A stretch of DNA of 64,000 nt from Pseudomaricurvus alkylphenolicus (GCF_011683955.1 NZ_JAAQPI010000026.1:1-64000); one strand, 5' to 3'; shown: positions 53,118-62,045, counted from the first letter of the stretch. Notes: a model not told the origin generated them from the sequence alone. Numbers and translations: made by a program.

Positions 53118-54100
53118 ACAAACTAAAAGGCCCTGTTCTGGTCACGGGTGGTACCGGTTTTATTGGCACTCACCTGATTGACAAGCTGCTGGAGTTGGAG
53201 TTAGAGGTCGTTAGCTTTTCCCTACCCAGCGAACCGGTCCCGGAACATTGGGGTGATCGCGTCAAGGTGGTACGGGGTGATATTTGCGACGCCTCGGCCG
53301 TAAATGCCGTTATGCAAGGTGTGGGCACCGTCTTTCACTTGGCGGCTGCGCTCACGGGTGGCGACTATGACAGCCACTGGCGGATAACAGTGGAGGGTTC
53401 TCGCCATGTGTTTGAAGCAGCCCTGAAAGAAGGCACAAAGGTTATTCATTGCTCCTCTATTACCGTCTATGGCGAACAGATTGCTCAAGGCGTTTGTCAC
53501 GATGGCCTACAACAAGGCCAGCAGTATCACGGCCCCTACAGCCGAGCCAAAATGGCCCAGGAAAAACTGGCTCTGGAATACCGAGATAACAAGGGGCTAC
53601 CGCTGGTGGTTATCCGGCCGGCTAACGTCTACGGCGTTGGCAGTAGCTGGGTCAATATGATGGCGGAGGTTATTGCAGCCGATATGATGTTTATTATAGG
53701 TGATGGTGAGGGTGATGGAGGTTTTGTCCACGCCAGCAATCTGTCCGATGCCTTTATTTTGGCCGCATCAAAACCGGAGGCGCTGGGAGAGATATTTACC
53801 GTTGCCGATGGATTTGGAATTACCTGGAAGCAGTACTTTAACAACCTGGCAGCCTTGCAAGGTAAGGCGCCACTGCCACATATACCGCTTGATGCAGCCC
53901 TTCATGAAGCACAACAACACGAAGACCTTGAGTCATTAGTAGCCCCTGACCCTGAAGCGGCAATTACCCTGGAAGGGCTGAGTATGGTAGGGCATTCTAA
54001 TCGCTACGACAGCTCAAAAATCAAGAAGATGCTGGGCTGGGCTCCGCAAGTGAGTTACGAGACAGCATTTGCACAGATAAAGGAAAGCCTTACAAATTAG
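53114..54100 (+). CDS. NAD-dependent epimerase/dehydratase (extended SDR, 3-beta-HSD-like)
   Basis: 328 residues. The nucleotide motif TGGTGFIG is at 11-18, and the catalytic set is Ser114/115 (HCSSITVYG), Tyr142 and Lys146 (YSRAK). The substrate domain is C-terminal. Proteins of this kind oxidise or epimerise hydroxyls on sugars, sterols or flavonoid-like rings. It overlaps the Rieske gene by ATGA and has AGGAG upstream, so tight co-translation is expected. It might oxidise the Rieske product; this is inference. Confidence 0.85.
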   Translation: MNKLKGPVLVTGGTGFIGTHLIDKLLELELEVVSFSLPSEPVPEHWGDRVKVVRGDICDASAVNAVMQGVGTVFHLAAALTGGDYDSHWRITVEGSRHVFEAALKEGTKVIHCSSITVYGEQIAQGVCHDGLQQGQQYHGPYSRAKMAQEKLALEYRDNKGLPLVVIRPANVYGVGSSWVNMMAEVIAADMMFIIGDGEGDGGFVHASNLSDAFILAASKPEALGEIFTVADGFGITWKQYFNNLAALQGKAPLPHIPLDAALHEAQQHEDLESLVAPDPEAAITLEGLSMVGHSNRYDSSKIKKMLGWAPQVSYETAFAQIKESLTN

Positions 54101-54120
54101 CCCCAGGGCGCCAATAAAGA

Positions 54121-54152
54121 AAAACCTGCTCCAGATTAATGGAACAGGTTTT
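54121..54152 (-). terminator. Terminator-like hairpin of receptor copy 3 fragment
   Basis: AAAACCTG and CAGGTTTT pair perfectly, with GGA/TCC inner pairs. It is the same element as after receptor copies 1 and 2, now between the epimerase gene and the truncated receptor. Confidence 0.55.
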
Positions 54153-54202
54153 CTGTAAGTTAAAAGTTTTTCTTAAATAAACTTAAATAAACTTAGCTAA
54201 AT

Positions 54203-54838
54203 TTAGAAGCGATAATTAGCCTGCAGCGCAACCGTGCGCGGGGCGTCCTGGTAACCGGTGTAGGTCGTAGCGCCAGCCCCCAGCAGTCCAGTCAGCGGTG
54301 TCTCAAGCATATAGTTGTAGGTGTCTTTATCGGTGAGGTTCTTACCCAACAGGGCAAGCGTCCACTGCTCGGCCTCCAGTGCAATACGCAGGTTTACCTT
54401 GGTCGCCGCACCCTGCTTCACCAGAGGATCCATGGTCGGTTCGACAAACTGCTCACCGCTGTAATTGAGGTCCAATGTTGATCGCAGATCAATACCGTCA
54501 ACGACAGGCATCACATAATCAGCACTGACACTGGCCGCCAGAGAAGGCGTGTAGGTATTCTCTTCGCCTTTCAGGTCACAGCTAGAGGCGGGGTTGGAGG
54601 CCGGACAGGCAGCGCCTTCATATTGTTTAAACTCGAAATCCAGGTAAGCCATTGAACCCGATAGGGTCAGACCTTCTGATACGCGCCAGCGACCATCCAG
54701 CTCAACGCCCTGACTCACAGATTGACCGGCGTTGCCGACATTAAAGCCTATAACACCGTCGAAGACACTGACTTGCATATCGTCGTACTCGCTGTAGAAC
54801 AGGGCCAGGTTGAGCTCAGCGGTGCCACCGGCCAAAGA
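54203..54838 (-). pseudogene. C-terminal fragment of a third TonB-dependent receptor
   Basis: The last ~211 residues of the receptor (AGGTAELNLALFYSEYDDM to LQANYRF) are preserved in frame and are near-identical to copies 1 and 2. Homology stops at 54838, next to the 16-bp inverted repeat starting at 54850. Signal peptide, TonB box, plug and most of the barrel are absent, so it cannot act as a receptor. An internal ATG at 54835 is probably not used. Confidence 0.88.
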
Positions 54839-54849
54839 AACCTTCGAAA

Positions 54850-54886
54850 GGGGACGGAGAGATTAAGATATAATCCCTCCGTCCCC
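54850..54886. repeat. REP-like inverted repeat at the receptor breakpoint
   Basis: GGGGACGGAGAGATTA and TAATCCCTCCGTCCCC are complementary except for one base, with loop AGATA. A direct repeat CCCCTTTTCTGTT follows. GGGGACGG palindromes are common REP-type elements in marine bacteria. It may also terminate the convergent transcripts. Confidence 0.7.
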
Positions 54887-54943
54887 TTTTCTGTTTCTCT
54901 CCCCTTTTCTGTTCGGGGCTAGAGCCGGGAAATTCCTGTCTTC

Positions 54944-56128
54944 TTACAGTCCGTATTCACGGGACGCAAGATCGCGCATGATTTCCTCGGAGCCACCGCC
55001 AATTGCCTGAACTCGCACTTCGCGGTAGATGCGCTCTACCCGGTTATCGCGCAGGTAACAGGCACCACCCAGTATCTGGCTGGCCTCACGGGCACAAAAC
55101 TCCATGGTCTGGCTGCACATAACTTTTAATAAACCGATATCAGCCGGTTTTGCGGTACCTTCCATTACTTCGCGGGTACTGTGAATAATCATCGCCTGAC
55201 AGGCGTTGATGCGCTGTTTCATCTCCGCGATTTTGTGCCTAATCACCTGATGATCGGCCAGGCGCTTGCCAAAGGTCTTGCGCTGCTGAGCCCAGTTCAC
55301 CGCTTCTTCCAGGCACACACGAGAGTAGGCTTCCATTTGAACGATCATGCTCATACGTTCGGCATTGAGGTTATTCAAAAAGACCTTGAAGCCCTGATTT
55401 TCTTCGCCAAGCAGGTTCTCCACCGGCACCTTGACGTTGTCGAAGTAGATGGTGGCGGTATCTGAGCACCACCAACCCTGTTTGCGCGCAAGCTGAGTGC
55501 GCGATACACCCTCAAGGTCCATGGGAATCAAGAGCGCTGATACCCCAGCGCCGCCCTCGCCACCAGTACGTACCGCCGTGGTGATCCAGCTGGAACGCAT
55601 ACCGCCGGTGATAAAGGTTTTGGAGCCGTTAACAAGGTAGTACTCCCTGCCTCCCTCTGTTACGCGCTTGGCGGTCGTTTTCAGGTTGGCCAGGTCCGAG
55701 CCCACGTCGGGCTCGGTTAAACCCAGGCAGATGACTTTATGACCGCTTACCACCGCCGGGATGATCTCTTGCTTAAGCGCCTCGCTGCCGAAGTTGGACA
55801 CCGGTGGCAGGCCGATACTGAAACCCAACAGGGCGGCTGTGAAACCACCTACCCCCGTACGCGACAACTCTTCGCCGACAATATTGTTGTACCAAAGATC
55901 GATGCCCTCGGTGATACCTCCGTATTCTTCCGGGTAACCCATACCCAGAAGGCCCATTTCAGCGGCCTTGATGCGGATTTCATCCGGGATTTGTCCGGCC
56001 TCGTCCCACTCGGCGGCAAAGGGCATGATTTCGCGTTCAACAAAGCGGCGTATCTGGCTGCGATACTCCTCGTGTTCCGGGGTTAAATAGGGATTTTTTA
56101 GTCTGGCACTATCAAAATCTAGTGACAT
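54944..56128 (-). CDS. Acyl-CoA dehydrogenase
   Basis: 394 residues. FAD-binding segment LTEPDVGSDLANLKTTA, substrate-domain GSKTFITGG, central helix RKTFGKRLADHQVIRHK, and QAIGGGSEEIMRDL, where Glu382 is the likely catalytic base (GSEE replaces the usual GTNE). It is clearly different from the pair at 28.0 and 60.9 kb and probably has another chain or ring preference. It stands alone and is divergent from the AraC gene at 56.3 kb, its likely regulator. Confidence 0.88.
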   Translation of the reverse strand: MSLDFDSARLKNPYLTPEHEEYRSQIRRFVEREIMPFAAEWDEAGQIPDEIRIKAAEMGLLGMGYPEEYGGITEGIDLWYNNIVGEELSRTGVGGFTAALLGFSIGLPPVSNFGSEALKQEIIPAVVSGHKVICLGLTEPDVGSDLANLKTTAKRVTEGGREYYLVNGSKTFITGGMRSSWITTAVRTGGEGGAGVSALLIPMDLEGVSRTQLARKQGWWCSDTATIYFDNVKVPVENLLGEENQGFKVFLNNLNAERMSMIVQMEAYSRVCLEEAVNWAQQRKTFGKRLADHQVIRHKIAEMKQRINACQAMIIHSTREVMEGTAKPADIGLLKVMCSQTMEFCAREASQILGGACYLRDNRVERIYREVRVQAIGGGSEEIMRDLASREYGL

Positions 56129-56215
56129 GGTGATGCTCCTTTGCTCTCGAAAATGTGCTTCGGGTTTGTAGTTCGTTGGTTGATTCTAGGGGATTTCAGC
56201 CCCAAGAAATTATGA

Positions 56216-56252
56216 AGTGCGCCAGAAAGTCTATATAATACGCAAATATCTC
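56216..56252 (+). promoter_or_regulatory. Direct-repeat operator candidate upstream of AraC gene
   Basis: TGCGCC (56218) and TACGCA (56239) lie 21 bases apart, and CGCAAATATCTC at 56241-56252 is identical to 19500-19511 upstream of the paralogous AraC gene. It is probably the binding site of these two related regulators, placed between AraC and the divergent acyl-CoA dehydrogenase. Confidence 0.5.
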
Positions 56253-56324
56253 GATAACATACGGGCTAATCTGTAGGGCCGACCAGCACACGCCCCGCCC
56301 AAAAACGACAGAACAGAAGTAATT

Positions 56325-57356
56325 ATGAGTATTGTCTACGCCAGTGCATTGACCGTAACGGCCAAAATGTGCAACGCACTAGGAGTGCCATTTGAGGCAC
56401 TGGCTCATAAGGTAGGTTTCGACCCCGATCTACTCAACCGCCCAGATGCAACCCTCTCGGTCGACAAATACCTTCGCCTTCACGACGAAATAATGGCCAT
56501 GGGCAAAGAAGATTTTGGCCTATTGATGGGCAGGATTTCCTATATGGAAAGTTTCCATCTTTATATGTCGGTGGCGTCAGCCAGTCACACCTTTCGGGAC
56601 TGGATCAACCTGCTACCGGCGATGAACCCGGCTCTGGGCAATCTGATAAGCTCCATTGTCAAACGCAAAGCTGATTACCTTATCTTGGAAATGGGCTTTG
56701 AGCGGCCAGCAACGCCAACACGTTGTTTGCTCACGGATAATTTCTTATCAAGTGTTGCAATGCTGATGGACGGGTTTTGCATGTTGCCTGTCAGGCCAGT
56801 ACGAGTAGATGTCACCTACTCCCAGCCAGCTGATACCAAAATGCTTAATGACGTCCTCCGCGCACCGCTGTATTTTAATCAGCCGGCCAGTGCGCTTTAT
56901 TATGACAAAAGTATTTTGGATATCCCTCCGCTGCATGTATCCACCTCAGTTTATGACAATATGAACGAAGAGCTGAATGAGTTCTTAAGTCACAATTCCT
57001 GGACGGCAGATTCATTTACAACGAATTTATATTCGATGATTCGCCATCAACTGGCCAGTGGTGAATGTACGCTAAAGAATGTGGCCGAGAAACTGAATAT
57101 GTCGAGTCGCACCCTGCAGCTGCGATTACAGGAGCGCGACACGCAGTTTCGCCATTTAGTACAACAGGTTAGATCCTCATTAGCGCTCAAATATCTTCGC
57201 GACAAGAACTTCTCTGTTATTAATATAGCGATACTGCTCGGCTATCGGGATTCCACGGCATTTTCGACCGCTTTTAAATCCTGGCATAACTGCACGCCTA
57301 GTGAGTACCGAAAGAAAATAGCTCGACAGGCCACCACCCAAAAACCCTACGGTTAA
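56325..57356 (+). CDS. AraC-family regulator (Arabinose_bd type)
   Basis: 343 residues, a close paralogue of the regulator at 19.6 kb (shared GVPFEALAHKVG, MSSRTLQLRL, FVL-type HTH helices and NIAILLGYRDSTAFSTAFKS). It has an N-terminal sensor, C-terminal double HTH and a short extra tail. It is divergent from an acyl-CoA dehydrogenase gene and convergent with the SDR/MaoC/SCP2 operon. The two paralogues may sense related acyl-CoA or terpenoid signals. Confidence 0.85.
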   Translation: MSIVYASALTVTAKMCNALGVPFEALAHKVGFDPDLLNRPDATLSVDKYLRLHDEIMAMGKEDFGLLMGRISYMESFHLYMSVASASHTFRDWINLLPAMNPALGNLISSIVKRKADYLILEMGFERPATPTRCLLTDNFLSSVAMLMDGFCMLPVRPVRVDVTYSQPADTKMLNDVLRAPLYFNQPASALYYDKSILDIPPLHVSTSVYDNMNEELNEFLSHNSWTADSFTTNLYSMIRHQLASGECTLKNVAEKLNMSSRTLQLRLQERDTQFRHLVQQVRSSLALKYLRDKNFSVINIAILLGYRDSTAFSTAFKSWHNCTPSEYRKKIARQATTQKPYG

Positions 57357-57391
57357 CATGGCGTAACGCAGGGGTACTCCTACTCTCTTGT

Positions 57392-59617
57392 TTAACTTTT
57401 CAAGCGAGCCGCTTTTGCCGCCTCAATCAGTCCAGGGTCCATACCTTCCAGGGCAGGTCCAAGATTGTTTGAGGCCGCAACATTACCACTCACCTCCAGC
57501 TTGCCGCCAAAGTACAGCTGCTGAGCATCGGCCTGGCCGGTTAGCATGCCAATCAGATTTTCCTCTGACACACCAAGCGTGACGTCGGGTTTGTCCAACA
57601 CGCCCGCTTCGACTTTACCTTCACCGGATTTCAGGTCCACATACCACTGACTGTCTGGATTACTCACATTAAATTGGAAAGTGGTATCCACCTTGCCGAC
57701 CAGTTCCGGGTTAGCGGCCACGTGTTGCGCCAGGGCGGTGAACAGGTCCTCGGCAATCAATTGGTCACCCGCCTCTGCTGTTGCCTCAGCGGGGGCTTCA
57801 ACCTCGACAGGTAACTCGTCAAACAACTCCACCGCCGCATTTTTAATCGCCACCAGATTGCGATCTTTAATATGGGTTTCGAAGATGATCTTGCCGTCTT
57901 CTTTCCACATGCGGGTTTCCAGGGTCTCACCGGGGAAGACACTTTCTGCGAAGCGCACCTTGATGCTCTTCACGAAACGCGGGTCATTGTCACAAAAAGC
58001 CTTCACTATATGGCGGCCGCAGTAACCGTAGGTGCACATGCCGTGCAGAATCGGCTTGTCGTAACCAAAGGCTTTGGCAAATTTCGGATCGGCGTGCAGT
58101 GGATTCCAATCGCCCGACAAACGGTAGAGTAAACCCTGCTCCACGGGTACTGTCTCGGTAATCACCGCATCCGGCTCACGCTCGGGGGCCACATTGATGC
58201 TGCCACTTGGACCACGCTCACCGCCAAAACCACCGGCACCACGGACGAAGGTTGCGTTTTCGTTATAGGCGACTTCAACCCCGTTTTCATCGGTGGTGGT
58301 CGTGGACGTCACTACAACGGCGTGGGGATCTTTATCGTAGACCGCTTTTACCTTATAGGTGTGAGTTAACTTGGCGCAGGGTTTTAGGGTCTGCTTTATT
58401 TCTGTGTATTGCTCGCCGTGCAATACACGATCAAAACCATAGTTAAGCCCTTCAAGCAGATCCTTGCCTTCTTTCATCTGCTGCAACATATAATTCATGC
58501 CTGGCATGGCAGCGTAGGTCGGCAGCGCTTTAAAGCCATCGCTGCTATTTTCATAAACCTGTGCCAACTCTTTTTCATCCAGAGGATCGGCTGCGGCGGC
58601 ACCCACACCCAGGGCATAGATAGCCAGGTCGCGCTCGTCGTAGCTGTTTTCACCGGAGGCTTCGGCCTTCATCGCCAAATCCAGGTCGATAAATTCGTTG
58701 CCGCCGAGGCTTGGATTCATAATGTTATTAAGTATTGCACCCACAGCCGCATTCGTATCACTGGGGTGCTCATTCTCTCCTTCAAAGCTGGTGATCTTGT
58801 TCCAGCGGTTCGCCACCATATCCGGCGTCAACTCTTTGTCAATGGGGAAGCTGTTACCTTTGTTTCTCTCCCAGCGCACTTGCGCCATATAACCGGCGCC
58901 CACCTCAAACAAGCCCTTAGTCTGATCACAATTCTCGTGACACAACCAAGCTACCAGCGGGGACACAAACTCGGGTTTCAATGCATCAATAAACTGCTCC
59001 GGCAAGATGCCCACTGTCAGGCGGGACTTGGCGATGGGGGCGATGGTGTTTACGTGGATGCCTTTGGCTCGGCCTTCTTCCGCCAATGTCTGTGCAAAAC
59101 CGTGCAACCCCAACTTGGCAGCACTGTAGTTGGCCTGACCGAAGTTACCGTAAATACCGGCGGCGGATGCGGTCATGATGACACGGCCATACTTCTGTTC
59201 AAGCATATATGGCCAGGCCGCTTTGGTGACACGCTGGGCTCCTTTCAGGTGGACTTCATACACCAGATCCCAGTCGGCGTTTTCCATTTTGGCAAAACTT
59301 TTGTCACGCAGGATACCGGCGTTATTGACCACAATATCCACACGACCCCAGGCGTCTATCGCGGTCTGTACAATTTTTTCGCCATCGGTTACCGAGTCGT
59401 AGTTGGCGACGGCTTCGCCACCCAAGGCTTTAATTTCTTCAACCACTTTATCGGCCGGTGAGGCTGCGCCAGCGCCGCTGCCATCCACAGAACCACCTAA
59501 ATCGTTTACCACAACTTTGGCACCACGGGCTGCCAGGGTTAAAGCATGTTCACGACCCAAACCGCCGCCAGCACCGGTTACGATCGCCACGCGATCATCA
59601 AAACGTAATTCACTCAT
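57392..59617 (-). CDS. Trifunctional SDR / MaoC-like hydratase / SCP2 protein (peroxisomal MFE-2-like)
   Basis: 741 residues from the ATG at 59617 (a GTG two codons earlier is weaker). Domains in order: SDR 3-hydroxyacyl-CoA dehydrogenase (TGAGGGLG; Ser153, Tyr166, Lys170 in the 743-residue frame); MaoC/hydratase-2 with the hot-dog motif RLSGDWNPLHAD then ILHGMCTYG around 515-545; and a C-terminal SCP2 lipid-binding domain (about 635-743). The same order is found in eukaryotic peroxisomal multifunctional enzyme 2, which handles branched and steroid side-chain acyl-CoAs. It is the third gene of an operon with an SCPx-like thiolase and an acyl-CoA dehydrogenase. Its last 149 bases are copied at 1.4 kb. 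Confidence 0.9.
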   Translation of the reverse strand: MSELRFDDRVAIVTGAGGGLGREHALTLAARGAKVVVNDLGGSVDGSGAGAASPADKVVEEIKALGGEAVANYDSVTDGEKIVQTAIDAWGRVDIVVNNAGILRDKSFAKMENADWDLVYEVHLKGAQRVTKAAWPYMLEQKYGRVIMTASAAGIYGNFGQANYSAAKLGLHGFAQTLAEEGRAKGIHVNTIAPIAKSRLTVGILPEQFIDALKPEFVSPLVAWLCHENCDQTKGLFEVGAGYMAQVRWERNKGNSFPIDKELTPDMVANRWNKITSFEGENEHPSDTNAAVGAILNNIMNPSLGGNEFIDLDLAMKAEASGENSYDERDLAIYALGVGAAAADPLDEKELAQVYENSSDGFKALPTYAAMPGMNYMLQQMKEGKDLLEGLNYGFDRVLHGEQYTEIKQTLKPCAKLTHTYKVKAVYDKDPHAVVVTSTTTTDENGVEVAYNENATFVRGAGGFGGERGPSGSINVAPEREPDAVITETVPVEQGLLYRLSGDWNPLHADPKFAKAFGYDKPILHGMCTYGYCGRHIVKAFCDNDPRFVKSIKVRFAESVFPGETLETRMWKEDGKIIFETHIKDRNLVAIKNAAVELFDELPVEVEAPAEATAEAGDQLIAEDLFTALAQHVAANPELVGKVDTTFQFNVSNPDSQWYVDLKSGEGKVEAGVLDKPDVTLGVSEENLIGMLTGQADAQQLYFGGKLEVSGNVAASNNLGPALEGMDPGLIEAAKAARLKS

Positions 59618-59641
59618 AATCACTGTACTCTTGATTTCCAG

Positions 59642-59661
59642 ATCCCCGCCTGCGCGGGGAT
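59642..59661. repeat. REP-like palindrome
   Basis: ATCCCCGC-CTGC-GCGGGGAT, a perfect 8-bp hairpin between the thiolase and multifunctional-enzyme genes. Confidence 0.7.
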
Positions 59662-59675
59662 GACAATTAAAATAG

Positions 59676-60851
59676 TTAAAGGGCTTTATAAAGGGTCACA
59701 ACCGCGGCACCACCCAGGCCAAGGTTGTGCTGCAGCGCAATGCGCGCACCTTCAACCTGACGCTTGTCAGCGGTACCGCGCAATTGATTCACCAGCTCAT
59801 AACACTGCAACAGACCGGTGGCGCCCAGCGGGTGGCCTTTTGACATCAAACCACCTGAGGGGTTAACCACATATTTGCCGCCGTAGGTGTTGTCACCGTT
59901 GAGGATCATTTCGGTGGCACCGCCTTCGGCACAGAGTTGTAAACCTTCGTAGGTCACCACTTCGTTAGGGGTAAAGCAGTCGTGCAGTTCGACGACATCC
60001 ACATCTTCGGGGCTGATGCCGGATTTTTCATACACGGCATTGGCCGCACGGCGTGTCATGTCGGTGCCCGCCAGGGTCATGGCATCCTGGTAACTGTCGG
60101 GGTTATCGGTGGTCATCGCCTGGGCGGCAATTTCCACGCCTTGTTTGAGACCGTGCTTTTTAGCAAAGGCCGGGCTGCACACAATAGCCGCACCGGCACC
60201 ACAGCTGGGCGGGCAGCACATAAAGCGGGTCATCCAATCCATAAACACCACTTGTGAACCACTCACGTCTTCCTCGGTCAGCGGCGTGGTAAACAGGGAG
60301 TGTGGGTTGTTAATGGCATGGTTACGGCTCTTTACCGCTACCTTGGCAAAAATATCCGGCTTGGCGTCATACTTTTCCATATAGGCATGGCCGGCGGCAC
60401 CAAAACTGGCGCCAGCGGGAAAAGAAAGATCGTAACCCCAGTTGTGCAGGCGTTTCATGACGCTATCTGCCATGGGCATTTCGCGGTCATCCCACTTGCT
60501 TCCCAGCATGCCGGGCTGCATCTCTTCAAAGCCAAACGCCAGTGCACACTCAACCGCACCACTCTCTACCGCCTGGCGGGCCAAGAATAATGCCGTAGAA
60601 CCGGTGGAGCAGTTGTTGTTGACATTGACCATGGGAATGCCGGTCATAAAGGCATCGTAGAGCGCATGTTGACCGGCGCAGGAATCGCCATACACATAAC
60701 CGGCGTAGGCCTGTTCAATCAACGCGGGATCAATGCCGGCATCGGCCACGGCAGCCTTAATCGCGGTAGAGGCCATCACACGATAGGGTTCTTGCTGGCC
60801 GGGTTTGGTTATTTTGGTCATACCAACGCCGACGACTTGTGCGTTACTCAT
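59676..60851 (-). CDS. Thiolase-family lipid-transfer protein (SCPx-like)
   Basis: 391 residues from the ATG at 60851, which has AAGGAA 8 bases upstream; the frame extends ten codons further without one. Thiolase fold with the nucleophile Cys in NNNCSTGS, HDCFTPNE and [11 protein letters not shown]. These SCPx/lipid-transfer thiolases cleave branched 3-ketoacyl-CoAs, for example from sterol side chains. The second catalytic Cys of classical thiolases is not in the usual CxGGG context (the C-terminus reads NLGLGGAAVV), as is typical of this group. Between its operon partners, it likely cleaves the product of the multifunctional enzyme. Confidence 0.87.
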   Translation of the reverse strand: MSNAQVVGVGMTKITKPGQQEPYRVMASTAIKAAVADAGIDPALIEQAYAGYVYGDSCAGQHALYDAFMTGIPMVNVNNNCSTGSTALFLARQAVESGAVECALAFGFEEMQPGMLGSKWDDREMPMADSVMKRLHNWGYDLSFPAGASFGAAGHAYMEKYDAKPDIFAKVAVKSRNHAINNPHSLFTTPLTEEDVSGSQVVFMDWMTRFMCCPPSCGAGAAIVCSPAFAKKHGLKQGVEIAAQAMTTDNPDSYQDAMTLAGTDMTRRAANAVYEKSGISPEDVDVVELHDCFTPNEVVTYEGLQLCAEGGATEMILNGDNTYGGKYVVNPSGGLMSKGHPLGATGLLQCYELVNQLRGTADKRQVEGARIALQHNLGLGGAAVVTLYKAL

Positions 60852-60896
60852 AATAAATTCCTTAAGGCTTTTTTCGAACAAAATAAAGGCGTGGTT

Positions 60897-62045
60897 TTAG
60901 TCCGCGAGCAGCGCGCGACCGATGATCAACTTCATCACCTCACTGGTGCCACCGAAAATACGTTGGATTCTGGAGTCAGCGTAGGCACGCGCCACGGGGT
61001 ATTCCCACATGTAGCCGTAACCGCCGTGTAATTGCAGGCATTCGTCAATCACCCGGCTTTGCAGTTCAGTGGTAATGAGTTTGGCCTTGGAAGCGGTTAC
61101 CGCGTCCAGCTTGCCCTCTACATGCAACTCAAGGCAGCGGTCGACAAACACTCGCTGCGCGCTAACCAAGGCATCCAGCTCGGCCAATTTAAATTGCGTG
61201 TTTTGAAATGCGGCTATGGGTTTGCCGAAAGCTTTACGCTCTTTGACATAATCAACCGTCTGCGCCAGCACCGTCTCGGCACCGGCAATCGCTGCCATGG
61301 CAATGCCAATCCGCTCTTGCGGCAGCTCCTGCATCAAATAGTAAAAACCATGCCCCTCTTGCCCCAAAAGATTTTCTTTGGGCACACGAACGTCCTGGAA
61401 AAACAGCTCGGAGGTATCCGAGGCTTTCATGCCCACTTTCTCCAGATTAGTACCACGCTCAAAGCCCGCTGAGCTGGTCTCAACCAAAATCAGGCTAATG
61501 CCCTGGGCACCCGCATCCGGGTCGGTTTTACACACCACCACCACCAGGTCCGCCTGCTGACCATTGGTGATAAACGTCTTGGCACCATTGATAACATACT
61601 CGTCGCCGTCGCGTACCGCGGTGGTTTTAACCCCCTGTAAATCAGAGCCGGTACCCGGTTCAGTCATGGCGATTGCGGTGACGATTTCACCGGAAATACA
61701 ACCGGGGATGTATTTTTGCTTAATGGCCTCTGAGCCGTTATTGAGGATATAGGGCACAACGACATCAGAGTGCAGCCCCAGACCGACGATACCCGACAAC
61801 CCGAGACGGGTCATTTCTTCACCAAAGATGGCTGAATAACGGAAATCAACCCCAACGCCGCCATATTGTTCCGGGGCACCCGTGCACAAAAAACCCTGCT
61901 CACCCGCCTTTAGCCAGAGCGCCTTATCAATCTCGCCGTCTTTTTCCCACTGCGCATGGTAAGGCACAACTTCCGCCTCAAGGAATTTACGCACGCTGTC
62001 GCGATATTGCTCGTGCTCACTGTCATAGAGTGTTCTTTCGATCAT
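60897..62045 (-). CDS. Acyl-CoA dehydrogenase
   Basis: 382 residues from the ATG at 62045 (AAGAGG 8 bases upstream). The open frame continues to 62249, but those 68 codons have no similarity to the family and contain the promoter region. AMTEPGTGSDLQGVKT, ERKAFGKPIAAFQNTQF and FGGTSEVMK (catalytic Glu) are present. It is a close paralogue of the enzyme at 28.0 kb. It is the first gene of the dehydrogenase-thiolase-multifunctional-enzyme operon and is divergent from an AraC gene. Confidence 0.9.
   Translation of the reverse strand: MIERTLYDSEHEQYRDSVRKFLEAEVVPYHAQWEKDGEIDKALWLKAGEQGFLCTGAPEQYGGVGVDFRYSAIFGEEMTRLGLSGIVGLGLHSDVVVPYILNNGSEAIKQKYIPGCISGEIVTAIAMTEPGTGSDLQGVKTTAVRDGDEYVINGAKTFITNGQQADLVVVVCKTDPDAGAQGISLILVETSSAGFERGTNLEKVGMKASDTSELFFQDVRVPKENLLGQEGHGFYYLMQELPQERIGIAMAAIAGAETVLAQTVDYVKERKAFGKPIAAFQNTQFKLAELDALVSAQRVFVDRCLELHVEGKLDAVTASKAKLITTELQSRVIDECLQLHGGYGYMWEYPVARAYADSRIQRIFGGTSEVMKLIIGRALLAD

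Noticed and set aside
33036-55000. Integrated phage or conjugative element
   Set aside because: No integrase, tRNA attachment site, relaxase or structural phage genes; only IS remnants and REP-like palindromes are seen.
58409-59461. A 350-codon open frame on the plus strand
   Set aside because: It is antisense to the SDR/MaoC/SCP2 gene, whose domains are clear; the antisense protein has no recognisable fold and no ribosome site.
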